Below are positions 8,784 to 20,788 of a stretch of 64,000 nt of DNA, piece by piece (the stretch's first letter is position 1; each line of letters begins with the position of its first letter). A program made the translations under genes and the position numbers. Source of the stretch: Fervidobacterium changbaicum (lineage in GTDB: Bacteria; Thermotogota; Thermotogae; Thermotogales; Fervidobacteriaceae); assembly GCF_004117075.1 (NCBI RefSeq), contig NZ_CP026721.1:1116001-1180000 (forward strand), read 5' to 3'. The notes under the pieces were generated by a model that saw only the letters and a list, made by a program, of their open reading frames with translations, searched no databases and was not told where the DNA came from.

Positions 8784-9646
8784 GCTAACCTCACATTATT
8801 TTTTAAAAGTTCAATATTCGCTCGCAGTGTTTTGTAGTTGCTCAGCTCAGCTACGCGGGAAAGAATGTACGGTGTGACCTGTTTACCCGTGATGCCCTTT
8901 TCTTCGCATTCTTTCAAAGCCTGCTCTATGTACTTTTGAACTTCGCTTTCTTCAATTGCATATTCTTGAGGGATTGGATTGGCAACTAAAACCGCCCCTT
9001 CTATTCCAAGTTCCTTCTTTGTTAGATAGATCTTCGCAACCTCATCTGGTTGTTGGACTACATGTTCCAGCGCAAAAGAAGATAGCCCTTCGTAGAATAT
9101 TGGGAACTTATCGGTTCTGTATCCAAGAACAAGTATCTGGAAAGTCTCCATGAACTCGACGGTCTTTTTTACATCGAGTATAGACTTACAACCGGCGCTC
9201 ACAACAACCAGATCCGTTTTCGCCATTTCCGTTATGTCCTGCGAAACATCCCAATCACCTACGTGTACACCTCCGATTCCACCTGTTGCAAAAACATCGA
9301 TACCTGCCATCTTTGCTATGCGCATCGTCGCACTGACCGTTGTTGCTGCACTCTTTTTCATCGCAACCACGTACGGTATCTCACGCGTGCCTATCTTCAG
9401 TGGTTCATCGTTCAGCATTTCATTGATTTCTTCCTGAGTCATTCCTACGATGATTTCACCCTTAAGTACTCCTATCGTGGCTGGAACAACACCGTTTTCG
9501 GCGCATATATCTTCCAAAAGCTTTGCTGTTTCGACATTGTGAGGATAAGGCAAGCCATGTGCTATTACCGTGCTTTCAAGAGCTACAACTGGTTGACCAT
9601 TTTCAAGTGCTTCTTTAACTTTCTTTTCGATTCTTAATTCTACCAT
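8738..9646 (-). CDS. psuG: Pseudouridine-5'-phosphate glycosidase
   Basis: PsuG reversibly splits pseudouridine 5'-phosphate into uracil and ribose 5-phosphate, in cytosolic pseudouridine salvage. The 302-residue protein shows the family hallmarks: 'VALESTVIAHGLPYPHN' near the N-terminus, 'PATIGVLKGEIIVGM', 'SAATTVSATMRIAKMAGIDVFATGGIGGVH' with the catalytic-site Lys region, and 'NPIPQEYA'. I start it at 9646, where AGGAGTGAGATTCAG precedes the ATG; the longer frame adds 27 residues foreign to the family. No psuK kinase is adjacent. It leads the operon that continues into rpoN. Confidence 0.95.
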   Translation of the reverse strand: MVELRIEKKVKEALENGQPVVALESTVIAHGLPYPHNVETAKLLEDICAENGVVPATIGVLKGEIIVGMTQEEINEMLNDEPLKIGTREIPYVVAMKKSAATTVSATMRIAKMAGIDVFATGGIGGVHVGDWDVSQDITEMAKTDLVVVSAGCKSILDVKKTVEFMETFQILVLGYRTDKFPIFYEGLSSFALEHVVQQPDEVAKIYLTKKELGIEGAVLVANPIPQEYAIEESEVQKYIEQALKECEEKGITGKQVTPYILSRVAELSNYKTLRANIELLKNNVRLACQIAKEIVNLKVQG

Positions 9647-9698
9647 CTGAATCTCACTCCTAAATTTTTCGAGTATTTTTCTTGCTTTCCCGTTGTTA

Positions 9699-9727
9699 AT
9701 TATAGCATATGCAAAGATGTTGGGCAA
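9699..9727 (-). promoter_or_regulatory. Sigma-A promoter of the psuG-rpoN operon
   Basis: On the minus strand TTGCCC (9722-9727), 17 bp, TATAAT (9699-9704) lies about 50 bp upstream of the psuG ATG. The -10 box is perfect and the -35 box matches 4 of 6. Confidence 0.75.
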
Positions 9728-9740
9728 AGATTAGGAAGTT

Positions 9741-9767
9741 AAAAAAGGAGCCGAACCACTCGGCTCC
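9741..9767 (-). terminator. Terminator of the PrcB-like gene
   Basis: An 8-bp stem (GGAGCCGA / TCGGCTCC) is followed on the minus strand by TTTTTTAACTT. It ends the leftward gene at 9800 just before the psuG promoter. Confidence 0.88.
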
Positions 9768-9799
9768 ATACTGCACTCGGAATTTATCCAATTAGCATA

Positions 9800-10627
9800 T
9801 TACTTTACATTAAAAATCGTTCTGAACTCACCTAAGTTTTTTACATTAACAACCAGCTCGTATTGCCCGGCAGGAAATTTGCCAAGTTCTATCGTTTTTG
9901 TTGGTGTTGTAAACGCCTGAGTTACCATATCACCGGGACCTGGCTTGTAGAATGTTCCTGTCAGGGTTATTTTTCCTGGATTATTTCCAACTGGATACAC
10001 GATATCCGGTTCATCCAGTTCGATTCTGTAGCCACCCGTTGGGAAAGTACCAGCTATGATTTGGAGAAGTACAACATCATCTTTTGATATTGTTTCACCT
10101 TCTGAAATAGCTCTGTATCCGCTTTGTGTTTTGACCAAAAGCACCATTCCTGCTTCTGATTTATCACCAAAGATTGGCACGTTGACATCACCACCTGAAG
10201 TTTGTTTGGATTGCTCAACGATCTGGTTGTCGACGTACAATGTATAATTGGAAGGCATGATAACGAGGACAAGAGGTAAGCGAAGGTACAGCTTGTCACG
10301 TTCTGCTTTGAGCTCTTCGACGTATTCTTTTTTACCATCAGCACTAACAGCTCGGATTTTGAAAGTGTTTTTTGTTTCCTGAACATTTACAGATTGGAAT
10401 AGCCAAGCTTTCAAGATATAACCTTTGCTTTCTTTATCCTCATATAACTTGATGTATTGCACAGAAAACGTTTTAGTTCCAACAGATTTAAAAAGTGGGT
10501 CTGGGAAAGTGACAGTTAATTTCTTGACAATAAACTGAGTGTTTTGTGCTAACGATACAGTAGAGAACGCAAACAGCAGCATCAAAATCAGCACTCCAAC
10601 CAAACCGAAAAATTTCTTTCCTCGCAT
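9800..10627 (-). CDS. Secreted protein with PrcB-like C-terminal domain
   Basis: A 275-residue exported protein. The signal peptide runs over residues 1-27 (MRGKKFFGL, hydrophobic core, cleavage near SLAQN). The C-terminal 90 residues resemble the PrcB_C domain: 'LLQIIAGTFPTGGYRIELDEPDI', a strand pair with 'PGPGDMVTQAFTTPTKTIELGKFPAG' and a final Ig-like strand. PrcB domains occur in protease-associated secreted proteins, but the role here is unknown. The start at 10627 follows AGGAGGTGCTCAA. It lies just downstream of the interrupted GGDEF gene, and the longer frame overlaps that gene's 3' end. Confidence 0.65.
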   Translation of the reverse strand: MRGKKFFGLVGVLILMLLFAFSTVSLAQNTQFIVKKLTVTFPDPLFKSVGTKTFSVQYIKLYEDKESKGYILKAWLFQSVNVQETKNTFKIRAVSADGKKEYVEELKAERDKLYLRLPLVLVIMPSNYTLYVDNQIVEQSKQTSGGDVNVPIFGDKSEAGMVLLVKTQSGYRAISEGETISKDDVVLLQIIAGTFPTGGYRIELDEPDIVYPVGNNPGKITLTGTFYKPGPGDMVTQAFTTPTKTIELGKFPAGQYELVVNVKNLGEFRTIFNVK

Positions 10628-10665
10628 TTGAGCACCTCCTCCTTGTTGGTCTTTTAAATACCGTT

Positions 10666-11849
10666 TCATCTTTTTTCTCGCTTTTTCAGTTCCTGAGCAT
10701 ACTTTTCCATCTTTTTTTCGTACATCACTTTATCAGCCGTTTCGTACGCTTTATCGAAATCATCGAACGGAGCTGTTCCGTACGAAAAGCCTAGGTTGAG
10801 TTCGTTACGACAGTCGTTGTACAAGCGAATGATGATTTTATGCACATCTTTTTCCTCTACCGAATTAAAGATCAGACAGAACTTGTCTCCTCCCAACCGT
10901 ATAAAGTAATCTTCACTTCTAATGTGCGATTTCACAATCTCAGCGAACCTTTTCAAAACTTGGTCACCATAAACATGGCCATACTTGTCGTTTATAAGTT
11001 TAAAACCGTCAAGATCAAGAAGTACGAACGTTCCCTTCTTTGGAACAAGGTCTATTACCTTTCTATTATACACCCCTGTGAGTGAATCAATAAGGTTTTC
11101 ATTTTTCAGTCTTTCGTGAGAAGCAGAAATCTTTTTGAATCTTCCCATAGTTACAGTCCCCACGTACACTAAGAAAACAAAGCGACCGTAGTGGATCATG
11201 AGTTCATTTGATTTGTTGAATGAAAGCACGTACAAAGTTTCGATACCAGTCATCACCAAAAACGAAATAGGAAATACGAAATCAAGGATTTTGTACCTAA
11301 AAACAAAAAATAAAACAGAAAAGATAAGAGCTAATGAATAAAGTTCTGAAAGCGTACTTGCAATGTGAATGTATTTTACCTTAGTGGAAAATAGAGCCAA
11401 TGCAAGCAAGACCACAGGGAAATATTTCAAGAATGCCTTTAGCTTTCTGTTAATTGCTTTATCAGGTACTGAAAGAGTCCTTATGGCAAAAAATAGGTAA
11501 GTAATAATAAAAGGTGAGGCAGTTACTCCCAACTCTTCAAAAATTAAATACATCTCGGGACTCCCAGAACTCTCACGATAGACAAACTGAATGAGGGAGG
11601 CTATCATGAAGCTGGAAGCTATCATCAAATAGCGATAAACAAGCTTTTCATCTCTGCTTAAGCTTTGATAAGCAATAATCAGTAAGTATAGTATTAGAGC
11701 AGTCATTCCTATCCCAATAAGAGTTATATTATTTCTAAACAAATCTATCAAAGCAGCTCTCTGGACGGCTACTTGCGGAATTGTGGCATACGGTTGTCCA
11801 TATATCCCAGCTCCGACCAAACCGTAGAGTGTAACCTTTATCTTATTAG
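10666..11849 (-). pseudogene. C-terminal part of an IS-interrupted membrane GGDEF protein
   Basis: This fragment holds several transmembrane helices (roughly 11230-11740) and a C-terminal GGDEF domain. The domain has 'LTGVYNRK', 'VLLDLDGFKLINDKYGHVYGD', the inhibitory-site motif RxxD (RSED) and the signature GGDKF in place of GGDEF. The Glu-to-Lys change suggests weak or no cyclase activity, while the intact RxxD could still bind cyclic di-GMP. The 5' part of the gene lies at 13427-13824, across the IS1182 insertion. Removing the IS and one copy of the 10-bp target duplication rejoins the frame exactly ('NRTNKIKVTLYGLVG') to give a 523-residue protein. The 5' end here (TSD and beyond) is IS-derived sequence. 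Confidence 0.9.
11840..11849. repeat. Target-site duplication, left copy (IS1182-type element)
   Basis: ATCTTATTAG lies directly left of the IS end and is repeated at 13427-13436 directly right of it. This 10-bp direct repeat shows that the element arrived by transposition into the GGDEF gene. Confidence 0.93.
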
Positions 11850-13426
11850 CAGACTGTTGACAAAGTATAACTTGTTCAAGTATAATCTCTTCAAAAGAGG
11901 ATCCTTTCCAAACAGGATCCTCTTTTTTTACACAAATAGTAGGAGGAATATACATGCTGACCATCAACAAAGATAAATCACGCAGAGAACAAATCGAATC
12001 CGTCTCCATCGAGCAACTCGTCCCTCATGACCACCTCGTCAGAAAAATCGAATCCGCCATCAATTTCGATTTCATCTACGACCTTGTCAAAGACAAGTAC
12101 TGCCTCAATAATGGCAGACCTAGTATTGACCCCGTTGTGTTAATTAAAATTACCATTATCCAATATATGTTCGGCATAAAATCCATGCGTCAAACCATAA
12201 AGGAAATACAAACAAACGTCGCATACAGATGGTTTCTCGGATTCGGGTTTTCTGATACCATCCCTCATTTCAGCACGTTCAGTAAAAACTACGAACGTAG
12301 GTTCAAAGGAACCGATTTGTTTGAGCAAATCTTCAACAAAATACTGCAGCAAGCAATCGAGCATGGCTTGGTAAATATGGATGCCGTGTTCATGGATTCA
12401 ACACACATCAAAGCAAGTGCGAACAAGAAAAAGTACGAGAAGGTATTTGTAGAGGAGCAAACCAAGACATACAAACAAGCTTTAGAAGAAGAAATAAACA
12501 AAGATAGGCAAAAACACGGATTGAAGCCTTTGGATTTCACACATGAGAAAGTAAAACTGAAGGAAATAAAAATAAGCACGACAGACCCAGATAGCGGGAT
12601 GATAAACAAAAATGAAAAAGAACACCAGTTCGGATATTCTGCACACATAGCATGCGATAAGAACGGGATAATACTAAGCTGTATAACAACACCAGCAAAT
12701 GTCCACGACAGCATGGTGTTTGAGAACTTATTCAATAAAACAAAAAAGAACGCTGGCAAATCGAAAAGGGCAGCTTTGGATGCAGGATACAAGACTCCAC
12801 CGATATGTAAGCTATTGATGGACGAAGGTATAGTCCCGTGCATGCCATACACACGTGCACAACACAAAGAAGGGTATTTCAAAAAAAGACAATTCGTATA
12901 CGATGAATATTACGATTGCTACATATGTCCACAAGGGCAGATATTAGAATACTCAACAACAAACAGAAAAGGGTACAAAGAATACAAATCGGATCCGAAG
13001 GTATGTGAGAAATGTGAAGATTTAGGTAGATGTACAAGCAGTAAGAATCACACGAAGATAATCACCCGACATGTATGGGAAGAATACATGGAAGAAGTAG
13101 AGTATTTAAGGCACACGAAAGAATGTAAAGAGTTGTACAAAGAAAGAAGCAAGACGATAGAGAGGGTATTTGCGGACTTGAAGGAGAAGCACGGTATGAG
13201 GGTGACGATGCTGAGGGGGATAGAAAAGGTGCACATGCAAGTGTTATTGACTTGCACATGTTTTAACATGAAAAAATTAGCGAATTGGATATGGAAAAAG
13301 GGGAAGGGAGGTCCAGGGAAGGGCAAAAATTTGGAAGTTTTATTAGAATTTTTCTCAAAAGTTGTATTGGCGATAATAAAACCCCACCTTTCGTTTATCG
13401 AAAAGTGGGGGTTTGTCAACAATCTG
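11850..13426 (+). mobile_element. Intact IS1182-family insertion sequence, 1577 bp
   Basis: The ends are imperfect inverted repeats: CAGACTGTTGACAAA at 11850 and CAGATTGTTGACAAA read inward from 13426, one mismatch in 15. They are flanked by a 10-bp target duplication. One transposase gene fills the element. A terminator hairpin at 11897-11929 lies between the left end and the transposase, a common arrangement that limits transcription entering from outside. A second imperfect hairpin (13382-13410) lies near the right end. The element interrupts a leftward GGDEF gene in the opposite orientation. Confidence 0.95.
11897..11929 (+). terminator. Terminator inside the left end of the IS1182-type element
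   Basis: GAGGATCCT / AGGATCCTC (9 bp) is followed by seven T on the + strand, 25 bp before the transposase start. It should stop outside transcription from entering the transposase gene. Confidence 0.85.
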
Positions 13427-13531
13427 ATCTTATTAGTTCTATTCTCTTGCAATAGTACTTTTGGCACTCTAACAACACGAGACCTTGGCCAAAGATTGCC
13501 AGTCCCATCACCAAACGAAACAACATGGTAA
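11954..13531 (+). CDS. IS1182 family transposase
   Basis: A DDE transposase for cut-and-paste or replicative movement of the element. The N-terminal IS1182-type domain ('LVPHDHLVRKIESAINFDFIYDLVKDKY') is followed by the catalytic residues: Asp in 'VFMDSTHIKA', Asp in 'AALDAGYKT' and Glu in 'TIERVFADLKEKHGMR'. A Cys cluster ('CPQGQ', 'CEKCEDLGRC') lies between the second Asp and the Glu. AGGAGGAATATAC precedes the ATG. The IS ends in frame after codon 491 with no stop codon, so the frame runs 34 codons into the host gene before stopping at 13531. The protein looks complete and active. Confidence 0.93.
   Translation: MLTINKDKSRREQIESVSIEQLVPHDHLVRKIESAINFDFIYDLVKDKYCLNNGRPSIDPVVLIKITIIQYMFGIKSMRQTIKEIQTNVAYRWFLGFGFSDTIPHFSTFSKNYERRFKGTDLFEQIFNKILQQAIEHGLVNMDAVFMDSTHIKASANKKKYEKVFVEEQTKTYKQALEEEINKDRQKHGLKPLDFTHEKVKLKEIKISTTDPDSGMINKNEKEHQFGYSAHIACDKNGIILSCITTPANVHDSMVFENLFNKTKKNAGKSKRAALDAGYKTPPICKLLMDEGIVPCMPYTRAQHKEGYFKKRQFVYDEYYDCYICPQGQILEYSTTNRKGYKEYKSDPKVCEKCEDLGRCTSSKNHTKIITRHVWEEYMEEVEYLRHTKECKELYKERSKTIERVFADLKEKHGMRVTMLRGIEKVHMQVLLTCTCFNMKKLANWIWKKGKGGPGKGKNLEVLLEFFSKVVLAIIKPHLSFIEKWGFVNNLILLVLFSCNSTFGTLTTRDLGQRLPVPSPNETTW
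13427..13436. repeat. Target-site duplication, right copy (IS1182-type element)
   Basis: This is the second copy of ATCTTATTAG, immediately after the right terminal repeat at 13426. Confidence 0.93.
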
Positions 13532-13824
13532 CCGTTGATGTAGACATCCATCTTCGTTGCCAAGACTTTTTGAAAAACAATATAGTTATTAACCCCATCG
13601 AACTCGAAGGTTCCATTCAAAACGATTTTGGAAGGTTTGTGAAATTCGTAGTACTTTCCCAGCTCCTGATTCCATTCAATAACTGTTCCGCAAGGTGCAT
13701 TAACTATTCCTAAGGTGATGTAAAGTACGAAGAAAAGCGAAAAAGACAAGAGTATCAAGAGTACAGCTCTGAAACGAAAAGAACTCCTGAAGTTGTTCTT
13801 AGCAAGCACTTTGACTTCCCCCAC
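13427..13824 (-). pseudogene. N-terminal part of the IS-interrupted membrane GGDEF protein
   Basis: This fragment encodes a GTG start (13824), a transmembrane helix (about residues 18-39) and an extracytoplasmic beta-rich sensor domain ('DVYINGYHVVSFGDGTG...VPKVLL'), similar in layout to ligand-sensing modules that precede 7-TM regions. The frame then runs into the IS1182 element and continues as meaningless antisense of the transposase gene. Together with 10666-11849 it formed one signalling protein: exported sensor, multi-TM domain, GGDEF. The break is clean and there is no other lesion, so the inactivation looks recent and reversible. Confidence 0.85.
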
Positions 13825-14028
13825 TATTCCACCCCGACTCAGCTCTTCAAGAAAGTCCCTTTAAAACTTCTTATTTTGTCGTGGTTTGCTACCCCTCGAT
13901 TGTAATTATACCACTTCTTACCTTGATGGGACATTGTTCATACATTCTTAACATTTTTGAGTTCACTAGAAAAACTTTCTGATATAACATTAAGAGCTGA
14001 TTTTCTTTTTGACAGAAACCAACAAAAA

Positions 14029-14058
14029 ATAAAAAAGCCTCTGCGATATACAGAGGCT
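14029..14058 (-). terminator. Terminator of the rRNA operon
   Basis: AGCCTCTG / CAGAGGCT forms an 8-bp stem (14036-14058), followed on the minus strand by TTTTTTATTTTTT. It lies about 20 bp beyond the 5S 3' end. Confidence 0.92.
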
Positions 14059-14076
14059 TTTTTGAGCATATAGGAA

Positions 14077-14196
14077 TCCTGGGCACTACCTACTCTCGCA
14101 AGGGGTCGCCCCCTTACTACCATCGGCCCACGGTGGCTTAACGGCCAGGTTCGGAATGGAACTGGGTGTTTCCCACCGCGGTATCGGCACCCAGGG
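14077..14196 (-). rRNA. rrf: 5S ribosomal RNA
   Basis: About 120 nt with complementary ends (CCCTGGGTGCC at the 5' end, GGGCACT...AGGA near the 3' end) and the conserved loop-B/C and loop-E sequences of bacterial 5S RNA. It is the last gene of the leftward rRNA operon, directly after 23S. Ends are approximate to a few bases. Confidence 0.95.
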
Positions 14197-14197
14197 T

Positions 14198-14217
14198 CAT
14201 TCAAAAGTGCATAGGGT

Positions 14218-14228
<11 letters not shown>
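14198..14228. repeat. 23S processing-stem half, paired with 17136-17166
   Basis: The sequence around 'aaaagtgcatagggt' (14203-14217) is repeated in inverted form at 17148-17162. The match extends to roughly 30 bp with one substitution and one 1-base bulge. The two copies bracket the 23S gene and should pair in the precursor RNA to form the stem cut by RNase III. Confidence 0.85.
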
Positions 14229-17142
<2,914 letters not shown>

Positions 17143-17178
17143 CTTACCCTATGCACTTTTCAATGACCCTCCACCCAT

Positions 17179-17254
17179 TGGTGGAGACAAGGGGATTCGA
17201 ACCCCTGACCCCCTGCTTGCAAAGCAGGTGCTCTCCCAGCTGAGCTATGTCCCC
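17179..17254 (-). tRNA. tRNA-Ala (anticodon TGC)
   Basis: A 76-nt cloverleaf with acceptor stem GGGGACA / TGTCTCC, anticodon loop CTTTGCAAG, T-loop GGTTCGAATCC-type, and encoded CCA. It lies in the 16S-23S spacer, the usual place for tRNA-Ala(UGC). Confidence 0.97.
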
Positions 17255-17259
17255 ACCCA

Positions 17260-17336
17260 TGGTGGGCTCGGGAGGAATCGAACCTCCGACCTCACGCTTA
17301 TCAGGCGTGCGCTCTGACCATCTGAGCTACGAGCCC
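17260..17336 (-). tRNA. tRNA-Ile (anticodon GAT)
   Basis: A 77-nt cloverleaf with acceptor stem GGGCTCG / CGAGCCC, anticodon stem CGCCT with anticodon GAT, and encoded CCA. It is separated from tRNA-Ala by five bases and follows 16S in transcription order. Confidence 0.97.
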
Positions 17337-17349
17337 GATCACTCAAATC

Positions 17350-17364
17350 CGAATAGCAGCCACC
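17350..17364. repeat. 16S processing-stem half, paired with 18924-18938
   Basis: CGAATAGCAGCCACC just after the 16S 3' end is the exact reverse complement of 18924-18938 in the 16S leader. The 15-bp perfect pairing brackets the 16S gene and should form its RNase III processing stem. Confidence 0.88.
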
Positions 17365-17375
17365 AACCTCTCCTT

Positions 17376-18885
<1,510 letters not shown>

Positions 18886-18996
18886 AATCCTTGTCAGGCT
18901 CAACCCTGCTCTTTTCTTTTTTCGGTGGCTGCTATTCGTATTTCAATGACCGGACTCTTTTTTTACCTTCATCGAGTCGCTGCTGTGCGCTTTGCT

Positions 18997-19025
18997 AATT
19001 TATCACACTCTATTAGTTTTGTCAA
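18997..19025 (-). promoter_or_regulatory. rRNA promoter P2 (proximal)
   Basis: On the minus strand TTGACA (19020-19025), 17 bp, TAAATT (18997-19002), about 110 bp upstream of 16S. Confidence 0.85.
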
Positions 19026-19076
19026 GACCTCAAATTTTTCCGCTTAATTTTTCTTAAGCGTTCTTAAGCGTTACTT

Positions 19077-19105
19077 AATTTACCACATGCTTTTGATTTT
19101 GTCAA
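19077..19105 (-). promoter_or_regulatory. rRNA promoter P1 (distal)
   Basis: On the minus strand TTGACA (19100-19105), 17 bp, TAAATT (19077-19082). The hexamers and spacing are identical to P2, and the two promoters lie 80 bp apart. A short repeat unit, AACGCTTAAG in tandem, lies between them (about 19051-19072). Confidence 0.85.
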
Positions 19106-19366
19106 CTGCGCTTTTTGTTTTCCTTTTTGCCTGTCTTTTTTCAGACGGCGAATGCCATTTTACTATGGTTTGTGTTAACTGTAAAGTCAATCTCAGTAAC
19201 GGATTATCCGAATCTTCTGTTACACATTCCAAACACTTTCCTATTCCTCAGGCGTTTCGAAAGACTCTAGAATTAGCTTGTTTTGATTCTTGTAAGAAGC
19301 CATTATTATTTTGTGCCTTATTTAGGCAATTGGTGTATAATTTTTCCGAAAGTGGTTTTCCTGCAC
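19106..19366. other. Gene-free stretch upstream of the rRNA operon
   Basis: About 260 bp with no credible gene. It is AT-rich next to P1, as UP elements are. A weaker third leftward promoter may lie near 19165-19195 (TTGACT, about 17 bp, CATAGT). A rightward TATAAT at 19336-19341 points towards the IS110 element and may once have served the DUF429 gene beyond it. Confidence 0.4.
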
Positions 19367-19377
19367 TAAGGAGTCAA

Positions 19378-20577
19378 CTATGCAAAATTAAATTTTTGTT
19401 TTGAGTGTGAGATAGCATAATCAATATTGAACTTCTCTTTCTTTCTCAACATTGCGTACAACGTTCGCAATAACTTGTGTACTACTGACATTATCGCTTT
19501 TTTGTACGGTAAACCTTGCTGCCTTTTTCGTTCATAGTATGTTCGGAAATATTCGTTGTGAATCACTACACTCACTGCCATTAGCCATAGTATTCGTCTT
19601 AGGTGGGCATTGCCCCTTTTCGATATGTGTCCTTCTACTTTGCTTTTGCCTGATTGGGCAATGCTTGGATCGAGTCCACAATACGCAATGAGTTTTTTGT
19701 ATGTACTAAATCTTGAGATATCTCCAACTTCTGCCAAGAAATGCATCGCGCTGTTTTCACCAATACCTGGTATTGACGTGAGTATCTCGATATCAAGGTT
19801 TATCGCACTACATTCGCAATATTCTTTCATCATCTTGTCGTATTCTTCAAGCTGTTGCTGTAAAAATTGTAGTTCTTTGATATTTTGCACAAGAATCTTT
19901 TCTTTCATCGGCCAATATTGAGCAATCGAGTTATTAGCGAGTTCTTTAAGTTTTTGAGCATTAAGTTTTGTACTTCTGCCACGGTCTTTGGAAAAGAACA
20001 CATCCAGATTACGAGCCTTTTGAATAGCCTTGGCAGAAGGGAAATGAGAAAGAAGATTGAGGATAGTGTCACTGTAGATATTGGTAACTCTTTCGAGTTC
20101 AGGGAAAAGAACGTTGAGCAGTTTTTCGATATTGCCTTTAACTTTTGCGATGCGGTGGATAATGTTTTCGCGTGCTCTGACAATATCACGAAGCTCAGAG
20201 TTGACAAAAGCAGAAGAAGGAATTTGATGTTGTAGGTAAAACAAAGCAGTAGCGATAATGCGAGCATCGATTTTGTCGGTTTTGGTCTTTCGAAGAGAAG
20301 CAAAGTTTTTAACAGTTAGAGGATTAAAAACAGCGCAAGCAAAGTCGTTGGAAGAAAGGAAAGCCAGAAGGTTGAGATGATAACAGCCAGTAGATTCCAT
20401 AGCGATGATGATGGATTGTTTTGGGAAGGCAGAGAGTTTGTTTGCGAAGGAGGAAAAGCCTTGCTGGGACATATCGAAAGAAGATTCGAAGATGATGGAA
20501 CTGGGATTAGAGATAGCGCAGACGTTGAACTTATCCTTGGAAACATCGATGCCGACGAAAACAGGGAAGTTATCCAT
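19378..20577 (-). CDS. IS110 family transposase (DEDD recombinase)
   Basis: A 399-residue recombinase. The N-terminal RuvC-like DEDD domain shows 'VFVGIDVSKDKF' (first Asp), 'AMESTGCYH' (Glu) and 'KTDKIDARIIA' (Asp pair), followed by a coiled-coil middle region. The C-terminal Transposase_20 domain has 'LTSIPGIGENSAMHFLAEVGD' and 'YCGLDPSIAQSGK...SKRGNAHLRRIL', with the conserved Ser-containing segment. Members use a bridge RNA from the non-coding end to pair donor and target DNA. The start at 20577 follows AGGAGGATTTTTC. The gene appears intact, at normal family length. Confidence 0.95.
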   Translation of the reverse strand: MDNFPVFVGIDVSKDKFNVCAISNPSSIIFESSFDMSQQGFSSFANKLSAFPKQSIIIAMESTGCYHLNLLAFLSSNDFACAVFNPLTVKNFASLRKTKTDKIDARIIATALFYLQHQIPSSAFVNSELRDIVRARENIIHRIAKVKGNIEKLLNVLFPELERVTNIYSDTILNLLSHFPSAKAIQKARNLDVFFSKDRGRSTKLNAQKLKELANNSIAQYWPMKEKILVQNIKELQFLQQQLEEYDKMMKEYCECSAINLDIEILTSIPGIGENSAMHFLAEVGDISRFSTYKKLIAYCGLDPSIAQSGKSKVEGHISKRGNAHLRRILWLMAVSVVIHNEYFRTYYERKRQQGLPYKKAIMSVVHKLLRTLYAMLRKKEKFNIDYAISHSKQKFNFA

Positions 20578-20600
20578 GAAAAATCCTCCTTTCGAATGAT

Positions 20601-20736
20601 GAGGGCAGGGAGCCTGCTGAACCAATCCTCCATGCTGACGAGGGCTGAAAGCCCAACCAACTAATCATGGTTAAAGGCAGGCAACAGACTCCTTAAATGG
20701 CTTAAAAGCCAAGGTGACATAAGTTGTCCTGCCCTC
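20601..20736 (-). ncRNA. Candidate IS110 bridge RNA
   Basis: This region between the IS110 left end and the transposase is closed by a perfect 9-bp inverted repeat: GAGGGCAGG at 20601-20609 and CCTGCCCTC at 20728-20736. Inside are clear hairpins: TGGCTT / AAGCCA (20698-20711), GGGCT / AGCCC (20642-20654) and GCCTGC / GCAGGC. The RNA read on the minus strand contains TAAGGAGTC, the exact complement of GACTCCTTA at the element's right end (minus strand, 19367-19375), as expected for a donor-binding guide. The IS110 bridge-RNA principle is established; the assignment here is inference. Confidence 0.55.
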
Positions 20737-20788
20737 AATTTTTTTAAGCTAAATTATTTATACCATATTTTTATGTAGGAGGCTGTTT

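Larger units (their letters stand above)
19367..20745 (-). mobile_element. IS110-family insertion sequence (ends approximate)
   Basis: The element consists of one IS110-type recombinase gene with a long structured non-coding region upstream of it (20578 to about 20745) and almost nothing downstream, the layout typical of the IS110 group. As expected for this family there are no clear terminal inverted repeats or target duplication, so both ends are estimates. TTGACT (-35-like) lies at the right end just after the stop codon, consistent with the known formation of a promoter when the circle junction forms. The element sits between the rRNA promoters and the DUF429 gene. Confidence 0.7.

Noticed and set aside
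13048-13426. Extension of the N-terminal GGDEF fragment into the IS element
   Set aside because: The frame is the antisense of the IS1182 transposase gene. The real fragment ends at the target duplication.
19087-19404. 105-codon rightward open frame upstream of the rRNA promoters
   Set aside because: No ribosome site; it overlaps the rRNA promoter P1 and runs into the IS110 recombinase end; composition is not protein-like.
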